Assembly (NCBI GenBank): GCA_002390485.1 | Contig: DGPO01000104.1 | Location: 13,900 to 30,557, forward strand | Reading direction: 5' to 3' | Length of the DNA: 16,658 nt | Origin: Halieaceae bacterium UBA4438 | GTDB taxonomy: Bacteria > Pseudomonadota > Gammaproteobacteria > Pseudomonadales > Halieaceae | Shown: piece by piece, positions 6,713 to 15,251 of the stretch | Numbering within the stretch: the first letter of the stretch is position 1 | How the letters are laid out: every line of letters begins with the position of its first letter | Program-made: the position numbers and the translations under genes | Notes under the pieces: generated by a model | Databases searched by the model: none | Told to the model about the DNA's origin: nothing | The model's input: only the letters and a program-made list of their open reading frames with translations

Positions 6713-6731
6713 AGCCTCGCTTAGCGAGGCT
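6713..6731. repeat. Perfect hairpin with the M14 peptidase stop codon as its loop
   Basis: AGCCTCGC-tta-GCGAGGCT is an 8-bp perfect stem. The 3-nt loop is exactly the stop codon of the M14 peptidase gene (TAA on the minus strand). Downstream on the minus strand the sequence is TTGGGCG, with no U-run, so it is a weak terminator candidate at best. It may be a 3'-end stabilising structure or a ribosome-linked attenuator ahead of the isocitrate dehydrogenase gene. Confidence 0.55.
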
Positions 6732-9315
6732 CTTCTAACAAATCCCCAAAGAAAATACCGTTGACCAGAAGCCGTTGCGTACCCCACCAAAATGCCCTGA
6801 ACGTTGGACTGTCCAGAGAGAGTACAACTGCACCCTCACCGCGTTGATCCACAACCAGCCCTGCCGAATTTGCAACGACGTCTTGGTTCTCGCTCGACAT
6901 GTAACCTGAGAGCAGCGGTGCCGTGGTGTATGCAAGTGGGGTCGAGTAGGGGTTGGAAGAGTGGTTCATGAAGCGATTCGACGTTCTAAACACCGGTAAC
7001 TGCGACGACGCGTAGCCGAAACCGAGCGGGTGGGTCACGTCCAATTCGCCCTGTAAAATAGCACCCCGGACGAGGGTGAACGCGTATTCGTCAGAGGCAG
7101 TACCGAAGGGCTTTCGTTTTGGAAGGGACAGCTCCTCCGCTGTTGCGTTGGCGCCGTCCTTGACCGTATCTTGCCCAGCGGTTTTGGCTTTTTGCGCGCT
7201 TGTTGTTCGCCAAGTGACGTTGGTCAGACCCTGATCAGCGGCCCAGGCAACGGTGGATGCGCCTTGTGCCCAAAGCACGCCACCGTGATTTACAAACGTT
7301 TTGAGTTTTTGCGTCATGCTCGATGCGCGAAGTGGTGAGGCCATAATCACATGGCTGTAGTCACCAAGGCTCACTCGACTTAACCGATGGCTGTCCACCA
7401 TGGTGACCGGCATGCCGACGCGTGTGTCTAACAAGTGCCATATTTCACCGATGTTGTACGCTGAGGTGTCGGGTCCTGTCACCAACAGTACCTTGGGAAG
7501 CGAGAGGACAGTGAAAGCGCGACTTCCCAAGTCGATGCCCTCGGGCGTGTAGCTGCTGGTGGCTGCGTAGACAGCGATGCCCTCGGCCTTGGCGCGCCTT
7601 AAGCGATTGATGACTGCATCAGAAACACGCTCCTGAAGCTCAGGCGCAACGAACAGCGTACCGTGTGCAAAGTTCACCGCGCCTTCTTTGGCGGTGAGTG
7701 CGGTGAATGTCGCTTCGGCAACCCGAACGTTGGCGCCGATCTCAAGTAAGTCGTAGAGAAGGGCGGGGCTTGCTGAATCACGCCAGTCGATTAAATAACC
7801 GACTGCAGACGGTGCCAAATCAGTCGTTTGATCCAAGTCGCGCTCAGCCCAGGGCTCAGTCGCTGCACGTCGCACGGCAGACCGCGTGTGTGTGAGGTTA
7901 AACGCCCAGGGCAGTGTCCAGGTCGAGACGTCATAGAATACGTTCTCTTCAAATTCTAACTGCGCTCGCCACAGTGTCTCGAGGTAGGTCGACTGAGGTT
8001 GGTCAAGTGGAATTGCAACCGTCTCGCCCGCACGGTAGGTGTGACCGTCCACTGCCATGTCAGAGGCGAGCGCTTCAACGGTGATCTGGTGCCCCTTGAG
8101 TACTCGCACAAATTCCGCGAGTCGAGTCGGGTCACCCGTTGCGCTGGCGAGGTAGTGCCCGCCTTGTTTCTTTTGATCCGTGTAAAAGTTTCGCTGGTAA
8201 CTCAATAGCTCATCTTTAAGAGCGGATGTTGCCTTGAGCGACGACAGCGACGTTCGGAACTGATTTGAAATGCTCACTTCAAAGGTCAGCCTACCGTTCA
8301 CGGTCTCTTGAACCGCACCCCGAGACGAGGGTTGCTCAAACAAAATACCCACGGTCCCAAATAAATCAGGGTAGGTTGATCCCTTGCCCATGAAGAAGTC
8401 GTCATAGCCTTCCTCAGTAAAAAAACGAACGCCCTCAGCGTCAAAGGCCTCCGCGTGGTACTGCCCAATTTTAGCGGTGAGTATCTGGTTGATCGAAGGC
8501 GTTAATGGGTTGGTTCGCTCGGGCTTGCCCGGCATAAAGAAGTAGTTGCTGTTACTTCCTTGCTCGTGGAAGTCGAGTTGCACGTTGGGTTTCCACTCGT
8601 GGAAGAGCGCAAGTCTTCCTCGGCTCTCTGGGTGCTGGTGGGGCAGCCAGTCACGGTTTAAGTCAAACCAGTAGTAGTTTGTTCGGCCGTTTGGGACGGC
8701 CTCGGCATGCTCGCGATCGCGCCCGTCGAGACTGGGGTTTAACCCTCGGTGGCCATTGGTCCAGTAAGCGAATCGGTCTAAACCGTCGGGGTTCAGCATG
8801 GGGTTAAAAATAATAACCACGTCATTAAGTTGGGCCAGCAGCGCTTCGTCTTGAGCGGCATTAAGATAGTAGGCGACCAGTGGTGTGGCGTTGGCGCCGC
8901 TGGGCTCGTTGCCGTGGATGCTGTACATCATGTGGAGCACGGCGGGTTGGTCTTTAAGCGATACCTTCGTGTCTGGGTCGATAATCGATGCACGTGCGGC
9001 TTTTATCTGGGCCAGGCGAGCAAGGTTCTCCGGCGTCGATATCGCGTAGCTGACTAACGGCCGCCCCCCGTAGGTTCTCGCGTGCTCGCCCAAGGCCACC
9101 ATTCGGGGTGACGCCTCTGCCAGCGCCTCAAGGTAGTTCACTATCTCGTAGTGATACCAGTGCCTTTCGCCGACCTTGACCCCCGTAATTTGCTCGGGTG
9201 TCGGCAGCGCCGTATCCAGGGTCGGTATCTCAGCGAGCACGTCATCCAGTGACAGGCTCGTAGCCTGAACCGCTGAGGCGTAAAGGAGTGCAAGAACGAG
9301 GAATAGAGGTTTCAT
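6721..9315 (-). CDS. Secreted M14-family zinc carboxypeptidase-like protein with C-terminal GATase1-like region
   Basis: This is an 864-residue exported metallopeptidase homologue. Residues 1-18 form a signal peptide ending in VQA, so it acts in the periplasm or outside. Zinc ligands are His134 and Glu137 in HGNEPSG, and His250 in DFHEQG. LNRDW (219-223) carries the substrate-carboxylate Arg221, and Glu327 in GILFEQPSSRG is the catalytic glutamate, so the M14 domain (about 45-360) looks active. The rest has an all-beta linker and, at about 606-695, a Rossmann-like region (KVLLVTGPD, then NHGGVLWAQG) that resembles type 1 glutamine amidotransferase-like domains often found behind M14 domains of this length. 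I see no evidence that it is catalytic. The start at 9315 is preferred because an upstream ATG at 9393 would put 26 polar residues before the signal peptide. AGGT precedes 9315. Confidence 0.88.
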   Translation of the reverse strand: MKPLFLVLALLYASAVQATSLSLDDVLAEIPTLDTALPTPEQITGVKVGERHWYHYEIVNYLEALAEASPRMVALGEHARTYGGRPLVSYAISTPENLARLAQIKAARASIIDPDTKVSLKDQPAVLHMMYSIHGNEPSGANATPLVAYYLNAAQDEALLAQLNDVVIIFNPMLNPDGLDRFAYWTNGHRGLNPSLDGRDREHAEAVPNGRTNYYWFDLNRDWLPHQHPESRGRLALFHEWKPNVQLDFHEQGSNSNYFFMPGKPERTNPLTPSINQILTAKIGQYHAEAFDAEGVRFFTEEGYDDFFMGKGSTYPDLFGTVGILFEQPSSRGAVQETVNGRLTFEVSISNQFRTSLSSLKATSALKDELLSYQRNFYTDQKKQGGHYLASATGDPTRLAEFVRVLKGHQITVEALASDMAVDGHTYRAGETVAIPLDQPQSTYLETLWRAQLEFEENVFYDVSTWTLPWAFNLTHTRSAVRRAATEPWAERDLDQTTDLAPSAVGYLIDWRDSASPALLYDLLEIGANVRVAEATFTALTAKEGAVNFAHGTLFVAPELQERVSDAVINRLRRAKAEGIAVYAATSSYTPEGIDLGSRAFTVLSLPKVLLVTGPDTSAYNIGEIWHLLDTRVGMPVTMVDSHRLSRVSLGDYSHVIMASPLRASSMTQKLKTFVNHGGVLWAQGASTVAWAADQGLTNVTWRTTSAQKAKTAGQDTVKDGANATAEELSLPKRKPFGTASDEYAFTLVRGAILQGELDVTHPLGFGYASSQLPVFRTSNRFMNHSSNPYSTPLAYTTAPLLSGYMSSENQDVVANSAGLVVDQRGEGAVVLSLDSPTFRAFWWGTQRLLVNGIFFGDLLEEPR

Positions 9316-9451
9316 GGTCGGACCTATTGCGTCAGTTTTCGGATAGTAGCGGTACGGACTCAGAGAGCTCAATTTCTCGCTTCTCTGATGCACAGGTAGG
9401 CGTTACTCTCACTGTTAGCACAAAAGAATAACAGCGTCTCAGGAATTGTGG
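9316..9451. promoter_or_regulatory. Divergent promoter region between M14 peptidase and GPH symporter
   Basis: This 136-bp gap must hold start signals for both divergent genes. The best candidate toward the symporter is TTACTC, a 17-bp spacer and GAATAA near 9410-9430, but both boxes match poorly. I see no convincing operator palindrome. Confidence 0.25.
9441..9444 (+). promoter_or_regulatory. Ribosome-binding site deciding the GPH symporter start
   Basis: AGGA lies 7 nt before the ATG at 9452. The TTG two codons earlier (9446) would be only 1 nt from it and is therefore not the start. Confidence 0.7.
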
Positions 9452-10879
9452 ATGTCAAAAAGTAACGGAGTCAGTGTCGGACGAAAAATAGCTTACGGCA
9501 TCGGGTCCGTGGCGTTTGGCGTCAAAAATAACGGCTTCGATTATTTCTTTCTAATCTTTTACAGTCAGGTCATGGGTGTCAGCGCCTATCTCGTCAGCCT
9601 CGCGATCATGATTGCGCTGATGGTCGATGCGCTCAGCGATCCGCTCATTGGTTACCTGTCTGACAATACGCGATCTCGGTGGGGTCGGCGCCACCCGTTT
9701 ATGTACGCCGCCGCCGCTCCTGCGGCCCTCGCATACTACTTTGTTTGGAACCCACCCGCCGGTTTGGAAGGCGACGCACTTTTTCCTTATATCGTCACCA
9801 TCGCGGTTTTAGTGCGGACCTTGATCACAGTCTACGAGATTCCAAGTTCGTCACTCGTTGCTGAAATGACCGACGACTATGATGAACGAACCAGCATGCT
9901 GAGCTATCGCTACTTCTTTGGTTGGACAGGCGGCACTTTGATGGGCGCGTTCGCAACGATTTTTGTTTTGGTGCCCACGGCCTCAATCAGTAACGGCATG
10001 TTCAATGTTGAGGGTCACGGCCAGGTGGGTATTATCGCTGCTACCGTCATTTTTCTCGCCATTATGACGTCTGCACTGGGAACGCATAAGATGATTCCTG
10101 AGCTGAAACAGCCGCCGCCCCCTCGCGCATTCAGCCTCAGACGCATTTACCAGGAGGTGTTTGAGACGCTGGCGAGCAAGTCGTTCCTCGCGCTATTTCT
10201 GGCCGCCCTATTTGGCGCTATTGCCACAGGCGTTGCCGCAACGCTGAGCTACTACTTTTCAACGTTTTTTTGGGGCTTTTCCACCGAACAGATCGGTCTG
10301 ATCTCACTCAGTGTGGTGATTTCCGCTGTGTTAGCGTTCATGATCTCACCCGCTATTTCGCGACGACTCGGTAAGAAGCGTGGTGCGATTACTGTGGGTT
10401 TGCTGGCATTTACCGTCTCACCGGCGCCTATTCTTCTGCGCTTGATGGGACTCATGCCGGACAACTCTGATCCGATGCTGTTTCCGCTGATCTTAATGAT
10501 CACAGTGGTCGATGTCGCACTGATCATCAGTTACCAAACCCTCTCTACAGCAATGATCGCAGACCTCGTAGAAGAGGCAGAGATCAAAACAAAGCGTCGC
10601 AATGAGGGCGTATTTTTTGCGTCGGTAACGTTTGTCCGCAAGGTGACACAGGGCATTGGTGCAGCGGTTGCCGGTGTCCTCCTGACGGTGAGTCAGTTTC
10701 CTGTGGGAGTGGCGCCGTCGGATGTGCCCGACACAGTCTTAGCTGATTTTGGTTGGCTGTACGTCCCCGTTATTTTCACGCTCTGGATGTTGATGATTGC
10801 CTGCCTGTCCCTCTACTCGGTTGACAGGGCAAAGCATGAAGCTAATTTGGCAACGCTTGCGGGTGATACAGAGCGCTGA
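9452..10879 (+). CDS. GPH-family (MelB-like) sugar:cation symporter
   Basis: This 475-residue inner-membrane protein has about 12 hydrophobic segments. The glycoside-pentoside-hexuronide family signature is clear: MVDALSDPLIGYLSD (57-71) followed by NTRSRWGRRHPF (72-83). Asp59 and Asp63 fall where MelB has its cation-binding aspartates, so H+ or Na+ coupling is expected. A second typical block is EIPSSSLVAEMTDDYDERTS in the fourth-fifth helix region, and the later DLVEEAEIKTKRRNEG loop is also family-like. The substrate is not readable, but the convergent neighbour is a cytoplasmic GH43 xylosidase, so xylosides or short xylo-oligosaccharides are the best guess. The gene is divergent from the M14 peptidase and only 69 bp from the end of GH43. 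Confidence 0.88.
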   Translation: MSKSNGVSVGRKIAYGIGSVAFGVKNNGFDYFFLIFYSQVMGVSAYLVSLAIMIALMVDALSDPLIGYLSDNTRSRWGRRHPFMYAAAAPAALAYYFVWNPPAGLEGDALFPYIVTIAVLVRTLITVYEIPSSSLVAEMTDDYDERTSMLSYRYFFGWTGGTLMGAFATIFVLVPTASISNGMFNVEGHGQVGIIAATVIFLAIMTSALGTHKMIPELKQPPPPRAFSLRRIYQEVFETLASKSFLALFLAALFGAIATGVAATLSYYFSTFFWGFSTEQIGLISLSVVISAVLAFMISPAISRRLGKKRGAITVGLLAFTVSPAPILLRLMGLMPDNSDPMLFPLILMITVVDVALIISYQTLSTAMIADLVEEAEIKTKRRNEGVFFASVTFVRKVTQGIGAAVAGVLLTVSQFPVGVAPSDVPDTVLADFGWLYVPVIFTLWMLMIACLSLYSVDRAKHEANLATLAGDTER

Positions 10880-10890
10880 GCAGGCGAAGG

Positions 10891-10921
10891 CGCCGTTGGC
10901 TGCCCATAGGCGGAGCCGGCG
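10891..10921. terminator. Imperfect GC-rich hairpin between convergent GPH symporter and GH43 genes
   Basis: CGCC, GGCT and GCC on the left (10891-10904) can pair with GGC, AGCC and GGCG on the right (10909-10921), with small bulges and a CATA loop. There is no U-run on either side. It lies in the only space between the two converging stop codons, so a shared weak terminator is possible. Confidence 0.3.
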
Positions 10922-10948
10922 TTGTGCCACCGCTGGGAGTGAGGGGCA

Positions 10949-12568
10949 TCACTGCTCTTCTGTGTAGGCGAAATAGGCAAAATCGGCAGTGGCTGCCTGT
11001 CCCGACAGGTCGTGTGCGGCCAGTCCCACAAAGGTTCCGGTAAATTGTTCGCCCGACACTCGCCCCGCTTGATCCGTTAAACAGGTCATATCCAAGCGTA
11101 TCGGCAGTTTTATCCACTGCGCCTCGTTGGTTTCCTTGTAAAAGACCTCGGCGTATGACGCTTTAATTTCACAGCGCAAAAAGGTCGTCTCGGTAATGAG
11201 TGAAATGCATTCAGCGCCCAGCGGGTAGTCATTGAGTAAGTGCTCATCCGCAAGGCAGCTGACCACGCTGAGTACCCGTCCTGCGGCCGGGTCATGGGTG
11301 ACATGTACGTAATGAAATTTTGTGGAGTTGTAGTAAATCATGAGCCCAGCGAGCGACTGAAAATGGCGAGGCGTAAATTCAAGGCAAGTCTCTACGGCAC
11401 AGTTCCAGTCGGTCATTCGGGTCGCGATCAGCGATTGTTTGAATACACTGCCGGGTGATTCACGACCCGTTATTCGCAGAAACCCGGGTCTTGCCGTCAA
11501 CGAACACCAACTGCTTGACTCGCTGTCGCGGAGCCACTGGTAATTGTTGGACAGTGTTTGAGTGTCAAAGGCGTCGCGGAACGCGCGTGCCCGAGCGGGT
11601 GCAGCAGTTTGCTCATTAGCATTTGGAAAACACAGCGGCGGGCGTGTTTCACCATTGGGTTGTCTAATCCATTGATCGTCGGTGATCACCACGTTTGCCA
11701 AGCCTGACTCGCGTCCCATGGGACTGTGTTGGAGTGCGTTTGTTCGGCGACTGCACAAAAAGGACATGGCGTAATCGTCGTCGCCCAGGTGAACCAGTGA
11801 ACCGTGGCCACTGCGCTGCAGTGGCCACTGGGTGTGGGCGCGCGACGTCATAACGGGACCCTGAGGATCGAACACATAGGGGCCATCAATCGATCGACTG
11901 CGCGCTACAGAAATTGCATGGCCGTATCCGGTGCCGCCCTCAGCGACAATAAGGTAGTAGTAATCGCCCAGCCGATAGAGGTGTGGGCCCTCAACGAGAC
12001 CGATGTCACTTCCGCGTGAAATCAGTGTCGGCTCCCCTTTTAGTTGCAGGTCAGACCTGTCGAGCTCCTGAAGCACGATGCCGTGGAAAGGCGTACGATC
12101 GGGTCGATGATCCCAGATCATATTCAGCCACCAGCTTCGACCGTCTGTGTCATGAAAAATAGAGGGGTCGAAACCGGAGGAGTTAATGTGTACGGGATCA
12201 CTCCAGGGGCCGGTGATGCGGGGCGACGTGGTCACGTAGTTGTGGGTGTCTTTAAAATGACCGTCAAAGCGTTTTACGACGGTGTAGGCCAGGTAAAAGA
12301 GCCCACTGGAAAAGCTCAGACAAGGTGCCCAAACGCCGCAGGAATCAGGCACACCAACGATATCGAGCAGGCGCTTTTCATCGAGTGGTCGCGCGACGAG
12401 CGCCCACTCCATGAGGTCGTTGGATCGATGCACCTGAATCCCTGGAAACCACTCAAAGGTGGAGGTCGCCATGTAGTAGACGTCCTCGACCTTGACGAGT
12501 GATGGGTCAGGATTGAAGCCCCTGAGTACTGGGTTCTGTACCGGGTGGTGGTTGATGTCCTGACTCAC
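10949..12568 (-). CDS. GH43 beta-xylosidase (XynB-type, cytoplasmic)
   Basis: This 539-residue glycoside hydrolase has the length and two-domain build of XynB3-type GH43 beta-xylosidases. The five-bladed propeller (about 10-310) carries the inverting catalytic triad: Asp21 in FNPDPS (base), Asp134 in GFDPSIF (pKa modulator) and Glu193 in VEGPH (acid). His255 in RSGHG fits the active-site histidine of the group. The C-terminal half (about 335-535) is the beta-sandwich that closes the active site in this subfamily. Expected action is release of D-xylose from the non-reducing end of xylo-oligosaccharides; alpha-L-arabinofuranosidase side activity is common. There is no signal peptide, so substrates must be imported first. 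Its ATG overlaps the transporter stop by 4 bp (ATGA), so the two are one transcript and probably translationally coupled. Confidence 0.92.
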   Translation of the reverse strand: MSQDINHHPVQNPVLRGFNPDPSLVKVEDVYYMATSTFEWFPGIQVHRSNDLMEWALVARPLDEKRLLDIVGVPDSCGVWAPCLSFSSGLFYLAYTVVKRFDGHFKDTHNYVTTSPRITGPWSDPVHINSSGFDPSIFHDTDGRSWWLNMIWDHRPDRTPFHGIVLQELDRSDLQLKGEPTLISRGSDIGLVEGPHLYRLGDYYYLIVAEGGTGYGHAISVARSRSIDGPYVFDPQGPVMTSRAHTQWPLQRSGHGSLVHLGDDDYAMSFLCSRRTNALQHSPMGRESGLANVVITDDQWIRQPNGETRPPLCFPNANEQTAAPARARAFRDAFDTQTLSNNYQWLRDSESSSWCSLTARPGFLRITGRESPGSVFKQSLIATRMTDWNCAVETCLEFTPRHFQSLAGLMIYYNSTKFHYVHVTHDPAAGRVLSVVSCLADEHLLNDYPLGAECISLITETTFLRCEIKASYAEVFYKETNEAQWIKLPIRLDMTCLTDQAGRVSGEQFTGTFVGLAAHDLSGQAATADFAYFAYTEEQ

Positions 12569-14136
12569 GCGAGCTTCGTTTCAAGACGTTCTAAGGTTTC
12601 ACCTTTTGTTTCGGGAAGACGCCAAATAAGACCCAGGCCAAGCAGGCCTACGAACGCGAACAGGGCAAAGGTTGTAGACGTACCGAAGGTGTTGAGTTGC
12701 CACGGAAACAAAAACTGCACAAGGAAGCTGGCACCGCTGTTAAAGATGGTGGCGACACCAATGGCAATGCCTCTGATTCGATTAGGAAATACCTCGGAAA
12801 ATAAGACCCACATGACAGGACCCAGTGAGATGGCAAAGGACGCCACGAAGCCTAAGATACCAGCGAGCACGAGGACCGCGTTCACCGAAATCGCTGAGGC
12901 AATAATGGCGGACTCCTGGTTTCGAGCTACTTGTGGGTCGATCTGTGCGGCAACGGCCTCCTTGAAGGCAACATCACTCTGAAAGACGGTACCCGAGAGT
13001 GCCCTCAGATTGTCTTTGCTCTTTGCGTCGATCTCGAGCGCGCTGACAGAGGTTTCTGTGAGTGTGTAGGTCGCTTGTCCAAAGCCGTAACTGACGAGTG
13101 ACATACTGACAATGATCCCAGCAAGACCCGCAATCAGAAGTGGTTTTCGCCCTAACCGATCGATGAGCACCATGGCGACAACGGTAAAGAGCACATTGGT
13201 CAAGCCAACGACAGTCGCCTGCGCAAAGGCCGCATTAGTGCCCACACCGCTTTGTTCAAAAATGGTCGGTGCATAGAAAAAGACGGCGTTGATGCCCGTT
13301 ATCTGCTGGACGATGCCAACGGATATGGCAATAAAGAAGGGGACGCGCAACGAGGGCGATACCAGCTCTTTGAGCTTCTTCAACTGCCCCATTGTTTCAT
13401 CACCAGAGCGTTTTATCGCCTCAAAGGTTACCTCGGCAACCGATGCCTCTTGCAGGGTTGCCAGTAACTGCTGTGCCTCGGCTTCTCTGTTGTTTAACGC
13501 AAGCCAGCGCGGCGTCTCGGGGACGCGTGTCAAGGCCACCAACCATACCAGTGCGGGCACGATCTCAAGTCCCAGCATCCAGCGCCAGGTGAGTGTGTCT
13601 ATGGCCAGTGCGTGAATCCAGTGACTCTCTAGCTGGCTCGCTGACACCAATGCGTAATTGGCAAAGTAGGCGGCACTAAACCCAAGAACGATTGCGAACT
13701 GATTAAACGACACGTAAAACCCGCGTCTTTTTTCAGGTGCAATTTCCGCAATGTACATCGGGGCGATACTGAGTGAGGCGAACGCAAGTCCTCCTATGGC
13801 ACGGGCGAAAACCAAGGTTGGGTAGCTGGGTGCCAAGGCGCTGATGACTGCGGAGACCAAATACAGGACCCCAAGGCCTAGGAGGACCCGTTTTCGGCCT
13901 ATGGCATCGGCAATGAAGCCTGATAAAACACCCCCAATAAGGCCGCCTATTGTCGGTGCGCCAACCACCAGCCCGATCTCTAAGTCAGTGAGCGAAAAGT
14001 CGGTACTGATGTAACCCACCACACCGGAAATAACCGAGGCGTCAAAGCCAAAGAGGAACCCGCCCACCGCGATTAATGTCGCGAGCCGACCGACGCGGCC
14101 TGCATCAAAGGTGTCGTTTTTTGAGCTGTTGCTCAT
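12565..14136 (-). CDS. Sugar-porter MFS transporter (XylE-like), with long insertion between late helices
   Basis: This 523-residue, 12-helix sugar:H+ symporter family protein shows the standard sugar-porter motifs. They are GGFLFGFDASVISG (25-38), DAIGRKR (77-83), PETPRWL (206-212), QQITGINAVFFYAP (277-290, with the sugar-binding Gln-Gln), DRLGRKP (326-332), SEVFPNRIRG (447-456) and PETKGETLE (508-516). The likely substrate is a pentose or hexose; D-xylose is suggested because the stop codon overlaps the start of a xylosidase gene. About 60 polar residues (352-413) sit between helices 9 and 10, where E. coli XylE has a short loop. The ATG at 14136 was chosen because GAGG precedes it by 5 nt; an in-frame start 23 codons upstream would add a charged, non-family extension. 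Confidence 0.9.
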   Translation of the reverse strand: MSNSSKNDTFDAGRVGRLATLIAVGGFLFGFDASVISGVVGYISTDFSLTDLEIGLVVGAPTIGGLIGGVLSGFIADAIGRKRVLLGLGVLYLVSAVISALAPSYPTLVFARAIGGLAFASLSIAPMYIAEIAPEKRRGFYVSFNQFAIVLGFSAAYFANYALVSASQLESHWIHALAIDTLTWRWMLGLEIVPALVWLVALTRVPETPRWLALNNREAEAQQLLATLQEASVAEVTFEAIKRSGDETMGQLKKLKELVSPSLRVPFFIAISVGIVQQITGINAVFFYAPTIFEQSGVGTNAAFAQATVVGLTNVLFTVVAMVLIDRLGRKPLLIAGLAGIIVSMSLVSYGFGQATYTLTETSVSALEIDAKSKDNLRALSGTVFQSDVAFKEAVAAQIDPQVARNQESAIIASAISVNAVLVLAGILGFVASFAISLGPVMWVLFSEVFPNRIRGIAIGVATIFNSGASFLVQFLFPWQLNTFGTSTTFALFAFVGLLGLGLIWRLPETKGETLERLETKLA

Positions 14137-14141
14137 TAAGG

Positions 14142-14147
14142 CCTCAC
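14142..14147 (-). promoter_or_regulatory. Ribosome-binding site deciding the sugar-porter start
   Basis: On the minus strand GTGAGG stands 5 nt before the ATG at 14136. It is preceded by an AT-rich stretch (minus strand CAATTTTTAATAAG) that could hold a -10 box, but no good -35 is seen. Confidence 0.6.
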
Positions 14148-14325
14148 TTATTAAAAATTGCACCACTGCGCGTTCAGTGTATGTGAGTCTGCCGCTCGAA
14201 TGCACCTGCGCTTTCGCGCGTGGGCGCTCAGCGGTGTGCGATCAAATCGATGACCTCTTCCTTGGAAGCTGCTGGTGTACCGCGCTCTGTTTAATCCTTT
14301 GGAGCAATGACGATGCCTGTGCGTG
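14148..14325 (-). promoter_or_regulatory. Gap between DMT transporter and sugar-porter genes
   Basis: About 180 bp without a supported gene, upstream of the sugar-porter/GH43 operon. It contains a small GCGC-GAAA-GCGC hairpin on the minus strand (14208-14219) with a GNRA-type loop, and the AT-rich stretch just before the ribosome-binding site. No long operator palindrome or terminator with a U-run is evident. Confidence 0.25.
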
Positions 14326-15210
14326 TCAGGCCGTCTTGTTGCCCGAACGCATGACGTACAAGCAGGCCGCAACGATGATGGCGGCACCTGACCAAGTCGA
14401 GGCTCCGGGAAATTCGCCAAAGATAAAGAAGCCGATCACTGCTGCCCAAATGAGCTGACTGTAGGTGATCGGCGCCAACCTCGCGGCAGGGGCCCGTGCG
14501 TAGGCAAGTGTTGTTAGTGACCAAAAGCTGACGCCAAAGAACGCGGACACCACGTAGCCACTGAAAAGCGCGGTCGTGGGCTGGCTGTCGACTAAAAAGA
14601 AGACGGGAATGACGTAAAGCGCCGGCAATGTGTTGGCAAAGAAAGCGACAACGATGGGGTCTTCACTCTGCGATCGAAACCGCAGTAGCACCACGGAAAT
14701 AGAGTGGCACAGCGAGGCGAGTATCGGCGCAAGATAACCCAGTACAGGTCCCTCTGTTGTGCCTGAAAATAATTGCGTCTCGTTGTTCACAATGAACATG
14801 GCGCCCGCGAACCCTGCCACCGTGCCGATAATAACGTCGCGTTTTAACGGCTCTCGCATCAGTAGCCACGCCAGTGGACCGATCATTAATGTACCCGTGA
14901 GTCCCAGCGCTGCTGCGGTGGCCAGAGGAATTTGAGTGACCGACCAAAAAAACAAACTGGCCGCACAGATCTGGAAAAAGCCTCGGAACAGATGAAAAGG
15001 CACTGATCTCCAGCCGGGTAGTGGGGGTCGAAAGAGTAGCCACAATGTTGAGACTAAAAGAGCACCCAGTGCATAGCGCCAAGCGGTAATGACAATAACG
15101 CTCTCATAGACCGACAGACCCTTGATCATGGCATTCATGCAGGAGGCAAAAAAAATGGCGGCTGCACCGAGAAAGTACGGCGAGCTGAGCGTTGCATGTA
15201 TTCGGGGCAT
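14326..15210 (-). CDS. EamA/DMT-family transporter
   Basis: This 294-residue membrane protein has ten predicted helices, made of two EamA repeats of five helices each (about 10-140 and 155-288). Typical family features are the small-residue-rich first helix with an Asn-Ala-Met-Ile-Lys stretch, the end of the first repeat LLMREPLKRDVIIGTVAGF, and the last part of the second repeat with FGEFPGASTWSGAAIIVAAC. DMT proteins of this group mostly export amino acids or metabolites; the substrate is not readable here. AGGT lies about 6 nt before the ATG. The gene begins 59 bp after the stop of the 4-hydroxybutyryl-CoA dehydratase homologue on the same strand, so co-transcription is likely though a small hairpin lies between them. 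Confidence 0.85.
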   Translation of the reverse strand: MPRIHATLSSPYFLGAAAIFFASCMNAMIKGLSVYESVIVITAWRYALGALLVSTLWLLFRPPLPGWRSVPFHLFRGFFQICAASLFFWSVTQIPLATAAALGLTGTLMIGPLAWLLMREPLKRDVIIGTVAGFAGAMFIVNNETQLFSGTTEGPVLGYLAPILASLCHSISVVLLRFRSQSEDPIVVAFFANTLPALYVIPVFFLVDSQPTTALFSGYVVSAFFGVSFWSLTTLAYARAPAARLAPITYSQLIWAAVIGFFIFGEFPGASTWSGAAIIVAACLYVMRSGNKTA

Positions 15211-15227
15211 AACGACCTGAGTGGGCA

Positions 15228-15251
15228 GGGACGCGTCGCAGTGGACGTCCC
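15228..15251. repeat. Inverted repeat between the dehydratase and DMT transporter genes
   Basis: GGGACG (15228-15233) and CGTCCC (15246-15251) form a 6-bp stem with a 12-nt loop in the 59-bp gap. There is no U-run, so it is more likely an mRNA processing or stability element, or chance, than a terminator. Confidence 0.35.

Noticed and set aside
9316..9393. 26-residue N-terminal extension of the M14 peptidase from the upstream ATG
   Set aside because: It would bury a textbook signal peptide behind polar residues; the ATG at 9315 has its own ribosome-binding site.
12044..12982. 152- and 145-codon open frames on the + strand opposite the GH43 and sugar-porter genes
   Set aside because: Antisense to genes with clear catalytic or family motifs, and no recognisable domain.
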